Of a DNA stretch of 64,000 bases, positions 45,101 through 55,357 are shown piece after piece. Location of the stretch: positions 35,339,390 to 35,403,389 of the forward strand of contig JAVMKO010000003.1 in NCBI GenBank assembly GCA_032164245.1, read 5' to 3'. A program made the position numbers and the translations under genes. The stretch is from Sternotherus odoratus. Taxonomy: Eukaryota; Chordata; Testudines; Kinosternidae. The number at the start of each line of letters is the position of its first letter. Positions within the stretch are counted from its first letter, which is position 1. The notes beneath the pieces are model-generated. The model was not told the origin of the DNA. It did not search any database and was given only the letters and a program-made list of their open reading frames with translations.

Positions 45101-45199
45101 ACTCGGCTTATACTCGAGTCAATAACTTTTACCGGTTTTTGTGCTAAAATTAGGTGCATCGGCTTATATTCGGGTCGGCCTATACTCGAGTATATACGA

Positions 45200-45282
45200 A
45201 AAAAAAAAAAAGCCTCGCTCTCCCGTCCCCGCCGCGCGGGCGGGCTGCCGGGAGCGTCCCGGTTCCCCCCTCCCCGCCGCGG
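45200..45282. repeat. third copy of the palindrome arm, outside the right TIR
   Basis: A poly-A run followed by agcctcgctctcccgtcccc and on to cctccccgccgcgg repeats 44306-44395. It lies immediately right of the element's apparent right end and runs into 'atatatatgaatgaat'. It may be a truncated second element or a product of unequal repair. Confidence 0.8.
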
Positions 45283-45391
45283 ATATATATGAATGAATAT
45301 ATATATTCATTCATAGGCAAAGCATTTAAGTACAAGTGCAAAAGGGAAATAATGGAAAACCCAAATATACATGCTATCAGCTATTTCTTAT

Positions 45392-45673
45392 GTACTCTCG
45401 ATTATCCAGGATGTGAATTAACCAGGATGTAAAAAAAAAATACGCGTAACTCGCAGGGCTGGGTCTGGCTTTGTTGCCACCCCAAGCACACACCAAAAAA
45501 AACCCCATCAGGGCGCAGAGCAGCCAGTGAACCAAGACCTCCTTCCCCCGGTGCAGGGTGGCTGGTGAACTACTCCCCCGCCCCCTCATTTCCTCTATGG
45601 ATGGTGATTATCTGGGATTTTATTAATCAGGATTAATTTTTTTCCTATCATCCTGGATAATCGAGAGTTTACA
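45392..45673. mobile_element. pogo/Tigger-like MITE with an insertion
   Basis: The left end gtactctcgattatccaggatg is mirrored on the right by catcctggataatcgagagtttacagta (TA at 45674-45675). The left end lacks the outermost 'cagtaaa'. The interior from about 45450 to 45595 ('cagggctgggtctggctttgttgccaccccaagcac...') is a GC-rich repeat that interrupts it. Confidence 0.7.
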
Positions 45674-46240
45674 GTAATTGTAACATTTTGCACTTGCATC
45701 ATAAGGGCAATAACTGTTGTCACAAGTTTGTAGGGCAGCTTTATAATCATATCACCATGAAATTGGGGCATTTTTTTTATATATTATTACAACTTGTGGA
45801 TTAACATTGAGCAGTTACAAAAGTGACTGAATAAAATACTTTAATATTGAATATTCTAATTTATAACTAAAGTTGACCTTTTCTAACTGCAAGCTGTGAA
45901 TCTTACTTAACTTGTTTCCTGAAAAGATAGGGCTGTATTCTCTCCCGCTAACCATCAAGAAGAACCATCAAATCTAAATCCTGCCTCCCTTATGCACTGG
46001 AAGACAGCTTGGAGGTTTTACAGGTGTTCTGCCCATGAATCTGAGAATATAGCCACATCGTCGAGGTAGGCAACTGCAAATTCCCCAAATCCAGTCAGAA
46101 GTTTATCTTCCATTCTCTGGAAGGTGGCAGGTGCGTTTTGCAGCCCAAAAGGGAGCACATTAAATTTTTACAGCCCTACATGGGTGATGAAGGCTGACCT
46201 TTGGTTGGCAGAGTCATCTAGCGGCACATCCCAGTACCCC

Positions 46241-46600
46241 TTAGTTAAGTCTAAGATGGAGATGAACTAGGCACGTCCCAGTTCCTCCATCTGTATGTGG
46301 CATTGGATGGTTTTCTGGGCAAGTTACAGCATTTAGCTTATGGTAGTCCATACAAAAGCGGATTTCCCAGTCTGGTTTGGGAACCAGAAGCACATGCTCT
46401 CTCACGGGTGGATTACACCCATTTGTAACATGTCCTTGATCTCCCTTTCTATTGAGGTTTTGGCTTGAGGAGTGGGCTCTAACTGGGTGAGCATCACCTG
46501 TGTCAATGGAGTGGTACACCCGTTCTGTCCATCCTGGCTGAAAACATGAGCACAAAGCCGGCACACAACTCCTGGATTTGCTGTCGCTGCTTATGCCCAA
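46241..46600 (-). pseudogene. gypsy reverse transcriptase, N-terminal part
   Basis: A 119-codon open stretch. Only its middle matches the family: HVLLVPKPDWEIRFCMDYHK and LNAVTCPENHPMPHTD, the fingers/palm entry of RT. Before and after it the family-like reading is in other frames. The YLDD active-site codons are found downstream at 46068-46057 in another frame. Confidence 0.8.
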
Positions 46601-47401
46601 GGGTCATGGAAAGGCTCGCCTCTTCTGTGCCACAGTTGCTTTTTCCTTCATAGTAGACTCCTTCAAACCACTCACCATTGTCTGTCTCCTGGGCTGTAAA
46701 CTAGAGAAGCTTGATTTCTCTGGAATAAAAGGGCTTTAGAGAATTAATATGGTATACCTTAGGTTTTGGGATAGGGTCTGCAAACACTATGAGGTAACTA
46801 ACAGCTCCCAGGCACTCTCGGACCATAAATGACCCCTCTCATGACACTTCCATCTTATTGGCCGGGAGCGTTTTCAGGACCATGTCTTGATCACCTACAC
46901 CAAAGGAACGCTCTCTGGCATGTTTATCATACCAGGCCTTTTGCTCTTGTTGAGCATCCTGTAGATTTTCTCAAGCAAGGGCTAGTGAGTCTTTGAGGGT
47001 GTTTTGCAGGTTGGTTACAAAGTCCAAAATGTTAGTTTCTGGAGAAGATCTAACCCCCTTCCATTGGTGCTGAACCGACTGTAATAGCCCCTTAACTTTG
47101 AATCCCTAAACAAGTTCAAAGGGTGAAAATCCCAAACTGGCATGCGATACAGCCCTGTAGACAAACAGCAACTGCTGCAACACTAGGTCGCAATCATTGG
47201 AGTGCTCATTCACGAATTTACATACCATGGCCCCCAAAGTCCCATTAAACTTCTCCACTGGGCCATTCATTTGATGGTGGCAACCCCATGAGCATCCCAA
47301 AGACACTTCATGGTCCCTGCCAGGGCATTAGGTCCCAAATCTGTAAGGATGTCAGCGGGCCGGCCAACCTATCCTGGAAAAAATGTCTGCCAGTGCCTGG
47401 C

Positions 47402-47761
47402 TCACGCTTTTAGCTTGGTGTTGCTTAAAGCTACTGCTTCCAGCCATCGGGTGGCAAAATCTATGAAAGTCCGTATGTACAGCTTTCCTCTGGGTGTCTT
47501 CTTAGGGAAAGGACCCAGAATATCCACAGCTGCATGCTGAAATGGAACCTCAATGATGGGGAGTAGCTGGAGAGGTGCCTTCACCTGATCTTGGGGCTTT
47601 ACCACCCTCTGGCACACCTCACAAGACTGGACATAGGTAGAAACGTCTTTGCCCATTCCCTCCCAGTGGAATGATTTCCACAAACGGTCCTTAGAGTGGC
47701 CACTAGGGTGATCATGGGCTAAGCCCAAGAGCTTTTCCCTATACTTAGCTGGAACTACCAA
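47402..47761 (-). pseudogene. gypsy integrase, zinc-binding and first catalytic region
   Basis: A 119-codon open stretch of the pol remnant. It covers the HHCC zinc-binding domain (residues about 14-52, H..H, C..C) and the start of the DDE core with its first Asp (VDILGPFPK) and the second conserved segment FIDFATRWLEAVAL. This is the best preserved part of the element. Confidence 0.85.
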
Positions 47762-47924
47762 CTATCTCTGAGAATGCCAGTCTTCCTTGTGCCCACCAGA
47801 AAAGGTCTCCTTCTATAAGAGTTATCCTTCTATAACAAATGTGGACCTATTAGAAGAGCTGAGAGGCGATGGATTGCTCTGTGCCACCATCCAAGCTCCC
47901 TTGAGAAATTCAGTGTTGATAATG

Positions 47925-48800
47925 CAAAGTAATGCACATTGAAAAACATAATCCCAACTATGCATATAAAATGATGGGGTCTAAATTAACTGTTACCACT
48001 CAAGAAAGAGATCTGGGAGTCATTGTGGATAGTTCTCTGAAAATATCCACTCAGTGTGAAGCACCAATCAAAAAGTAAAGAGAATGTTGGGAACCATTAA
48101 GAAAGGGATAGATAATAAGACAGAAAATATCTCATTGCCTCTATATAAATCCATGGTACACCCACATCTTGAATACCTTGGGCAAATGTGGTTGCCCCTT
48201 TTCTCAAAATATATATATTGTAATTGGAAAAGGTTTAGAAATGGGCAACAAAAATTATTAGCGGTATGAAACAACTGCCATATAAGTAGAGAGTAATAAG
48301 ATTGGGACTTTTCAGCTTGTAAAAGAGATGACTAAGGGGGGATATGATAGAGGTCTATAAAATCAGGAGAGGTATGGGGAAGGTAAATAAGGAAGTGCTT
48401 ACTTCTTCTCTTAACACAATAACTGGGGGGGTCACTAAATGAAATTAATAGGCTGCTGGTTTAAAACAAAGGAAAGATAGTAGTTTTTCACACATCACAT
48501 AGTCAACCTGTGGAATTCCTTGCCAGGGGATGTTGTGAAGGCCAAGACTATAACGGGGTTCAAAAAAGAACAAGATAAATGTATGGATGATAGGTCCATC
48601 AATGGCTATTAGCCAGGATGTACAGGGATGGTGTCCCTAGCCTCTGTTTGCAAGAGGCGGGAATGGGTGACGGGATGGATCACTTGATGATTACCTGATC
48701 TGTTCATCCCTTGTGGGGCACTTGGCATTGGCCACTGCCGGAAGACAGGATACTGGGCTAGATGGACCTTTGGGTCTGACCCAATATGGCTGTTCTTATG
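47925..48800 (+). mobile_element. CR1/L3-like LINE 3' region
   Basis: Strings such as 'aaagagatctgggagtcattgtggatagttctctgaaaat', 'gatatgatagaggtctataaaatc' and the tail 'gatggatcacttgatgattacctgatctgttcatcccttgtggggcacttggcattggccactgccggaagacaggatactgggctagatggacc' define this LINE. The same tail in reverse is at 17309-17455. No intact frame. It directly abuts the 5' side of the gypsy remnant. Confidence 0.87.
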
Positions 48801-49186
48801 AAAAAGACTTAAAAAATTGTGTGTGATAAGTCTGGAGGAAAAAAAACTGAGAGGGGACATACATTAAGATTGCTATGTAAAAGGTTGTTATAAGAAGGAG
48901 GGGTAATAAATTATAATCCTTATCCACTGAGGACAGGACAAGAAAGTAAGGATCTTAAATTGCTGTAAGGGAAGTTTAGGTTACACATTAGGAAAAGCTT
49001 CCTAACTGTAAGGGTAGTAAGCACTGGAACAAATTACCCAGTTGTAAATATCTGAATTTGGAGGTTTTTAAGAACAGGTTAGATAAACACCTCTCAGGGA
49101 TGGCCTATTACATTGTCCTGCCTCATTACAGGGAACTAGATGACTTATCAAGGATCCTTCCAAGCCTATGATTCCATGATTACGAC
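48801..49186 (+). mobile_element. CR1 3' end, interrupted by a Tigger-like element
   Basis: 'ttaggttacacattaggaaaagcttcctaactgtaagggtagtaagcactggaacaaattaccca', 'ggaggtttttaagaacaggttagataaacacc' and the end 'ccttccaagcctatgattccatgatta' are CR1 3' sequence in + orientation. The pogo/Tigger-like element starts 3 bp after the tail. Confidence 0.85.
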
Positions 49187-49188
49187 TA

Positions 49189-50003
49189 CAGTAAACCCTC
49201 GATTTAACGGACCCCGATTTAACGGACTTCGGATGCAACGGACAAAATTTCCGATGCATCCGAAATCCGTTATTGGGGGCTGCCGGCTCCCGCCCTAGGG
49301 AGCCGGCTGGGTTGACAGCTCCCGCCCGGCTCCCCGCAGCGGGGACCCCTGCGGGAGCTGTCAACCCCCGCCCGGCTCCCCGCAACGGGGAGCCGGGTGG
49401 GTGGGCTGACAGCTCCCGCCCGGCTCCCAACCCCCCCGCCCAGCTCCCCGCAACGGGGAGCCGGGCGGGGGGGGGGGGCGTTTGAGAGCCCCCGCTCGGC
49501 TCCCCGCAGCGGGAAGCCGGGCGGGGGGTTTGACAGCTCCCGCCGGGCTTCCCGCTGGGGGGAGCCGGGCGGGAGCTGTCAACCCCCCCGCCCGGCTCCT
49601 CGCAACGGGGAGCCGGGCGGGGGGGGGCGTTTGAGAGCTCCCGCCCGGCTCCCCGCAGGGGGAAGCCAGGCGGGAGCTGTCAACCCCCCGCCCCCCGGCT
49701 CCCCGCAGCGAGGAGCCGGACGGGGGGGTTGAGAGCTCCCGCCCGGGTCCCCGCAGCGGGAAGCCGGGCAGGAGCTGTCAACCCCCCCGCCCGGCTCCCC
49801 GCAGCGGGGAGCCGGGCGGGGGGAGGGGGTGGGGTGGGCTGACTCACGGCTGGCTCCATATAACGGACTAATTCGGGCGGGGGGTGTCCGTTGTCACCCG
49901 AAAGTCCGTTATTTAATAATTTTAAAAAAATATTAAATAACGGACTTTCGGTTTTAACGGACACCTCCCGCCCGAATTAGTCCGTTATATCGAGGTTTCA
50001 CTG
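49189..50003. mobile_element. pogo/Tigger-like non-autonomous element, TA target site, GC core
   Basis: Ends cagtaaaccctcgatttaac (49189) and tatatcgaggtttcactg (to 50003), flanked by TA at 49187-49188 and 50004-50005. This is the classic Tigger/pogo arrangement. Near the right end, 49869-49923 pairs with 49928-49980 to form a long hairpin (ctaattcgggcgggg.../...cctcccgcccgaattag). The core (49275-49840) is an array of inverted 'cccgcccggctccccgcagcgg / ggagccgggcgggagctg' units. No transposase is encoded. Confidence 0.88.
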
Positions 50004-50005
50004 TA

Positions 50006-50620
50006 CTCTACTCCCTGTCACTCTGGCCTGGTGTCACCTTTGACTCCACCCTCTCTTTTCCTCTACACATCGAGGCTGTGTCCAAGTACTGTCACTTTTT
50101 CATCTACAACCTTTAAATTCCATCCTATTTTTTTCTCTGTCTATGAAGCTGAAGCTTTCTCCTTCAGATCTTTCTCACAACAATCAAGATGTGTGCCTCT
50201 CTACACTTTTGCGAACCACCCAAGTTGCTCTCTCTCCAATTAGTTTAAAATGTAGCTGCTAAGATTTTTGCATGTTGCCATGACCATATCACCTCCACTT
50301 GCTCACTAAGTTCCACTGTGTAAATCTTAAGCTTCTTTTCGTACCATTTAGGGATCTTCATAACTTTGAATAATGGTCCATTCCTTTCTCTTATCACATC
50401 CCTTCTCCCTCCAAAGACTTCATTCCACAAATGCCGGTCTTGTTCTCTCAGGTGTCAGCTTCTCACTCCAACCTCTCTGTAACTTCTTCTCCACTGCCCT
50501 TATGCATGGAACATCTTCCTTTGACTATCTGTGAAGCCACTACCTTTTCTTCCTTCACATCTTTTTCCACAAAACCCACCGCTGCTATGAAAATAAGAGA
50601 GAAAATAAGATATTTGGGTT
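50006..50620 (+). mobile_element. LINE (L2-like) ORF2 C-terminal remnant
   Basis: In + orientation the strings 'ctggtgtcacctttgactccaccctctcttttcctctacacatcgaggc' and 'ccatgaccatatcacctccacttgctcactaag...' follow the coding pattern of the L2-type RT C-terminus (GVTFDSTLSF, ..HDHITS). The 63-codon frame 50431-50622 (VSASHSNLSVTSSPLPLCM) would be its last part. Class assignment from memory. Confidence 0.4.
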
Positions 50621-50624
50621 AACC

Positions 50625-51412
50625 ACAACTTACTGACATGATTTTACACTGAGTAAAATCAAATCATGTTTAATTGCATGCTAGTTAACATTTGCTATAG
50701 CATGGCATTTCCAATGCATATTGTTTTTAATGAAAATCCAATCAAAGGTGTGGAGCATTGTCATGTAACATTGTGGAATTTATATTTGATCAACTACTAG
50801 AACTTCTGATGATTGTGGGGTCTGAGATAAAGTTTAACATAGTGAAGAAACTTAAGTTAAAAATATCAGTGGTAAAACAGAATATCCAGTTTAGATTCCT
50901 GTGATATGTCAATGGAAAAGAGTAAATACTTTATATGTAGAGTTCATTCTGCCACTGTATTTCAAGTTGAATACTATCTATATTACTAAAGATCATTACA
51001 TGAGAACAAGAATTTTGTTTTAACTCATCTGCTCCTGCTGTTTATTTCCTCAACTGATTTCCTAATCTTCCTTTTGGCATGAGGCTTTTTTATCTTTCCT
51101 CTTAAAATTTGTTAAATCACCTAATGGGCTTTTTACTGCAGACTTATAAAACCCTGAAAATTGGATTAATGATTAAAAATAGCTTTAAACCCTAAACTGT
51201 AGCATTGCAAAAGAACCAGCAATGTATGTGACATAGTTAAAACAAGCCTCCGATAGCTTTGTAATGAGTGTTCATTTTCTTCCAATACTTGCAGCTGTAT
51301 CTGGCATGTGATGTTAATCTCATGTGTAAGGCCAAAATTGTATTAATGTTTTCAGAAATTATCTGCTGTCTGATTTTAAAAATATGTGCATATATATTTT
51401 TTAATCCCACAG
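50625..51412 (+). other. end of intron 4, nothing recognised
   Basis: AT-rich. The branch/polypyrimidine region before exon 5 is tatatattttttaatcccacag. Confidence 0.55.
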
Positions 51413-51503
51413 ATGTATCTTGTGATTTTTCCAGAAGGAACTCGTTACAATCCAGAGATGCCAAAAGTAATTGCAGATAGTCAGTTATTTGCTGATAAAG
51501 AAG
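51413..51503 (+). CDS. AGPAT5: AGPAT5 coding exon 5 (residues 166-196)
   Basis: The acceptor is aatcccacag|atgtat and the donor gaag|gtaagc. It reads MYLVIFPEGTRYNPEMPKVI, then ADSQLFADKE and the first base of a Gly codon. It contains motif III (FPEGTR), which binds the glycerol-3-phosphate moiety. The exon is 91 bp and ends in phase 1. The sequence after YNPE differs from the mammalian protein (MPKVIADSQLFADKE against TKVLSASQAFAAQR), the usual divergence in this loop. It is the last exon visible in the window. Confidence 0.96.
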
Positions 51504-54500
51504 GTAAGCAAAACTTCAAAGAACTTTGATGAATGGTGAGGGAGAGAACATTATTTTTTTATAACATCACATGTATATGTTTGTGTGTGTATGGGTGAGA
51601 GAGACTTTTTTGTTTATTTGTAACATACAAAAGATTACTTCAAATGTCTTCTGATTTGAATTAGGAATTAAGTTTGTCCACTCCATAAATCACTTCTTAA
51701 ACAATGAAAACCTTCCTATGGTGCTGTGTAAGTGCTGGGAGGTTTTGTGCTCTATGTTCAAATCCACCTACATACCAATGTCATCAATTGGCCACTGGAT
51801 GTCGTTTTACTGACCACCAAGTGAATGTAGCAATGATCATATTTCTTCATCAATTTGTTGTTGTTGCTACCTACCCAAGCCATACGAAAGAACAAAATCA
51901 GCTATCGTTTTTATCTTATCATTATTGCTTTCTGATTTTTTTAGTAAAGAAGTAGTTTACTTTTTGACATTTTAATGTGTGTTTTCACTTTGTGTGCATT
52001 TTCTAAAACAAAGTTGTCTGTTTGATTTTTATCTATAATATCTATACTTCAGGGGAATTATTTTAGAAGAGCTTTTAGGAACATAGATCAGACTACTAGT
52101 CCATCGAGTTCAGCATCCTGCTTCTGATGATGATCAGTACTACATATGTAATTAATCCATCAGATAGAATGACCCACCCAAGGGAAAATTTGTTCCTAGC
52201 ATTTCTCGCTAGGAGCCTCCTCATGGATCAGGACCCCATTGTGCTATGTGCCGTATAAACAAAGGACAGTTCTTGTCTCAAAGAGTTGACAATCTAAAGA
52301 CAAAAGAGTACAAAGGAACAATGAGACCACATAGGTCAGCATAATAGGCTGTGGTGGTCTAACTGTTGAAGATTTTGTAGGCATTATGACAGAGGAGAGT
52401 TTAAAGGAGGATAATGTGTTCATTTGGCAGAAGTTTATGGGGCTGTCCTCACACGAGGGCAGGGAAAGCAAGGAAAAAACCATAAAGGTGCTTGATTGAA
52501 AATTTAATAAATAGGCAATGGAAGCGGATATCATGAGCCAAGTGAAGGCAGAAGACAACATCTCAAAATGTTTACACTTTTTAAGTATAGCCATTGAGAG
52601 AATGTATTTCCTGGTTTTTGTTTATCTTTTTTCATTTTTTTTTCCCTGTTGATCAGAAGTGAAATAAAAAAAATACAACAATGGTTCTCAGAAAGTCATT
52701 TCTGTGACACTGAAATGAATTCAGAAGTATGTGAATCAGCATGCTGATATTGTCAGGCTATTGAACTTTTGTTAATTTTAGCCCAAAAGGATATATACAT
52801 TTTTTTTTCTGCTTCCCAAGAAGAATGGAATTTGTGTGTGTGTTGTATGTATGTTTGTCATAATTTATACATCTCTTCAGTTTCCTGTTGAAAATGAATG
52901 ATGGGTGTTAATGATATTTTTTCCTGATCTTAATTGTATCTCTACTATTTTGTTGCTTTATTATGTTTTTTTCATGGTCCTTGATGTTTCATTGCATCTA
53001 TTTACTTATTCCAGCACCTTCTGAGTGATATATTCTGTTGTTCTAAATCTTAAGAGAAACTCTTGTTTAAAAATACTAAAATTGATCCTGTTAATATAAA
53101 TACTTCCAAGCTATAAAATGCTTTCAGTTTTCAAGTAGAATCTTCCTCATCTGCATTTTCCTAATTCTCACATTTAGTTGGAAAAAGTGGTCTTTCCTCA
53201 ACCCCTCAGCCAAGATACAGTAGCTCAGTGCGGATTTGTTCCTGCTTCCATTCATTATAGTGGAAAGAGTCTTAAAGTAAAGTTTACTAATATGTTATGA
53301 AATATAAAAATGAATTACAGTTGTGAAAATAGTGCATTTTTGTTCACTTGTAATTTCACAAAATTTAGTAATTCAATTGTAATTTCACAATTTAGTAATT
53401 CAGACTTTATTACCTACTGTTTAAACTTTGCTTGACTTAAATAGTATAAATAGTCTGGTCAGTTTTATCTTTTGTATATTCAGTTTCACTTTGGTTCTTA
53501 TGCACTAGCACAATGCATCTATGTTGGGGTTGGAAACACTGTAGGGGGAGGTGTTTTTTCCTTTAAAAAAATCGAAACGTGAATAAAAATACAAGCAGAC
53601 ATTTTTCTTGATAGCTTTTTAAGGTTTTTTTTTACTAAACTTAAATTTTAATACAAAATGTATTGAATATAATTCTTTTAAAATATTTGTTCTGTATCAG
53701 GTGAAGTGATGAGACCTAAAGCATACAAAAGTTTGCTGTAACTACTATATGAATATACAAAATTATCGAAAATCACAAAGCTGTCCAAGATCACAGAAAA
53801 AGAAAAAAGGTGTTCTTTCATACTTTGTACTGGTTCCTGAACTTTGGAAACATTTACTGTTTTGAGCATGATTCTGAGTATACCTGAGAAGTTTATTTTG
53901 CTTTTACAAAGTGAGAAGTATGAAAACCTTTCTCTATTTTTACCTTCTGTAAGCCAAATTGATTCCCTGGAGAATCTTTCTGACAACAGGATGAATTTAT
54001 TTCCCCCCTTCCCCTAAGATTGATGTGCATCTTTGATTACTGATATTAGTTAAACATCAGTTACAAAAAGGCTGCAGTGACTACACATTCAGATTGACTG
54101 GATTACAAGATAGTTTTGGAATTGTAGAGGAAAAAAATCAGTCACTTTGGTGAACATCCAAGGACTTGATTTGCAGGTTATTGACCTCAAATACATGCCC
54201 GTGGCATGGTGCAGTATGAAAATATAAATAAGCTTAACTATGCATGGATAAGATGGAAGAATATCAAACACAAATAATTTAAGCCAGTTGAAATCTCTGG
54301 TGAAACAAAGAGGTGATTTTTATTTTTGTTTTATTAAATAGACTTCCATGTGATGGTTTGCTGAACCATGAAATTTGGGATCTTGTCTGCTTGATTTGGT
54401 TAGGAAACCTCCTGTTTCTAAAACAGAAGCAAATGAGATACATAGAATTGTTTCTGCCTTGTGGCAATCTGGTTTGAAGATGATGATGCTGAAGATTGTT

Positions 54501-55140
54501 AACATGGGCAAACTTCCCTGGGAGGAAAATGGGCCGCCTCCTTATCCCAGTGCTCTCAGAAAAAAGGATAGGTTCTGTAACATGAAAAATGAGCTCAGTG
54601 AACTAGATTTGAAAATTGCCATAATGAACTCTGCCAAGTTCTCAGTTGAGTATACTGCCAGGTTTTTTGTTTACAAAAATCCAAAGGATGCCAGAAATTT
54701 CTGGAGGCTAAAGATGGAGTTAGGGGGCATAAATATCACTGTTTGGGGGGAGAAACTGAGATGGACACACACTGATTAGACAGTACAGTCAAATATTCCT
54801 GTATATCTGATGAAAAATATTATGAATGTTCCACGTCCTTAAGCCTGTGTGTGCAAATAGGAGTTAATTTGTAGCCTACAATTTATCCCATAGATTGTAT
54901 ATGTAGATATGAAAGGGGAAAGATGAAGATGGATGCAAATGCATAGTGTGGTTCTGTTGAATTTAAAGTATGAAAAGTGTGAAAGAACAGCTTTTTTCTG
55001 TGATCTGGGACAGATTTGTGATCTTCAATAATTTTGTATATTCATGTAATAGTTACAGCAAACTTTTTTTTATAGTGGACTTGCTTCAGAAATAACTTAT
55101 CTCCATAGAATTCCTGCAGTTCATCATACTGGATGCTGTA
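51504..55140 (+). other. intron 5, first part, no gene supported
   Basis: AT-rich DNA. An old SINE-like scrap is at 52195-52330 ('ggatcaggaccccattgtgctatgtgccgtataaac'). A single 134-codon frame at 54375-54779 (MGSCLLDLVRKPPVSKTEAN...) has no domain that I recognise and no exon-type borders. I treat it as chance or as an unrecognised old element. No further AGPAT5 exon was found. Confidence 0.5.
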
Positions 55141-55143
55141 AAG

Positions 55144-55357
55144 CAGGGGTTATCAAACTGGGGGTCATGACCCCTCAAAGGGTCATGAGGTTATGATGTA
55201 TGAGGAGGTCACATGGTGTCACCCCAAACCTCTCTTTGCCCCTAGAATTTATAATGGTGCTAAATATATTTTAAGTGTTTTTAATTTACAAGAGGGGTTC
55301 TACTCAGAGGCTTGCTGTGTGAAAGGGGTCACCAGTACAAAAGTTTGAGAACCACTG
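55144..55357. mobile_element. hAT-like MITE
   Basis: Ends caggggttatcaaactgggg and aagtttgagaaccactg. Inside are 'ggtcatgacccctcaaagggtcatgagg', similar in plan to the copies at 11338 and 58229, and a body around 'tgtatgaggaggtcac'. The flanks (tgtaaag / tgcaaag) are only a degenerate target duplication. Confidence 0.78.

Larger units (their letters stand above)
44218..45199. mobile_element. TIR element (CCGTATATACTCGAGTATAAGCCGAG) with long GC palindrome
   Basis: The left end ccgtatatactcgagtataa is at 44218. The right end gcctatactcgagtatatacg is at about 45179-45199, preceded by 'cggcttatactcgag' (45104-45118) and 'cggcttatattcggg'. The left end itself folds: ctcgagtataagccgag (44227-44243) pairs with ctcggcttatactcgag (44279-44295). 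Between the ends are a long inverted repeat (44308-44827) and a tandem array (44885-45100). No transposase. I know the end sequence from vertebrate genomes as a non-autonomous DNA element but cannot name its superfamily. Confidence 0.75.
45925..47870 (-). mobile_element. Ty3/gypsy pol remnant with integrase before reverse transcriptase (Gmr1-like)
   Basis: In transcription order (high to low coordinates) I read a zinc-binding integrase N-terminus (47740-47630, H..H..C..C with SCEVCQRVV). The integrase core follows (AAVDILGPFPK about 47530, LTDLGPN about 47340, PVEKFN about 47250), then a GPY/F-type C-terminal region (about 46900-46720, ending YHINSLKPFYS). A segment that normally starts RT comes next (DTGDAHPVRAH about 46500), then RT (FCMDYHKLNAV about 46340; YLDD at 46057-46068). 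Both domains are on the same strand and are linked by ordinary inter-domain sequence, so the order looks native. There are many stops and frameshifts. No LTR, gag or protease was found. It is described only as a fossil. Confidence 0.8.
3069..51503 (+). other. AGPAT5: AGPAT5 gene, 5' part (exons 1-5 of a longer gene)
   Basis: The product is 1-acylglycerol-3-phosphate O-acyltransferase 5 (LPAAT-epsilon). It is a membrane enzyme of ER and mitochondria that acylates lysophosphatidic acid to phosphatidic acid in glycerolipid synthesis. Joining the five exons gives 586 coding bases (195 codons plus one base), colinear with the N-terminal half of the vertebrate protein of about 364 residues. Junction phases are 0, 1, 0, 0, 1. 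Intron lengths are 26,845, 2,548, 5,174 and 13,282 bp, and intron 5 runs past the window. I looked for the next conserved block (the GLAVLKH region) between 51504 and 64000 and did not see it. No frameshift or stop disrupts the reading, so the gene looks functional. Confidence 0.95.

Noticed and set aside
44433..45125. 230-codon frame, mirrored by minus-strand frames
   Set aside because: The mirrored peptide comes from the palindrome itself, and the rest is a tandem-repeat translation.
46241..47761. Interpretation of integrase-before-RT as a copia (Ty1) element
   Set aside because: The zinc-binding, core and GPY/F-like integrase parts and the RT strings are of Ty3/gypsy type, so Gmr1-like gypsy fits better than copia.
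54375..54779. 134-codon frame as a possible exon or small gene
   Set aside because: No recognisable domain, no AGPAT5 similarity and no convincing splice sites. Kept only as a note in the intron entry.
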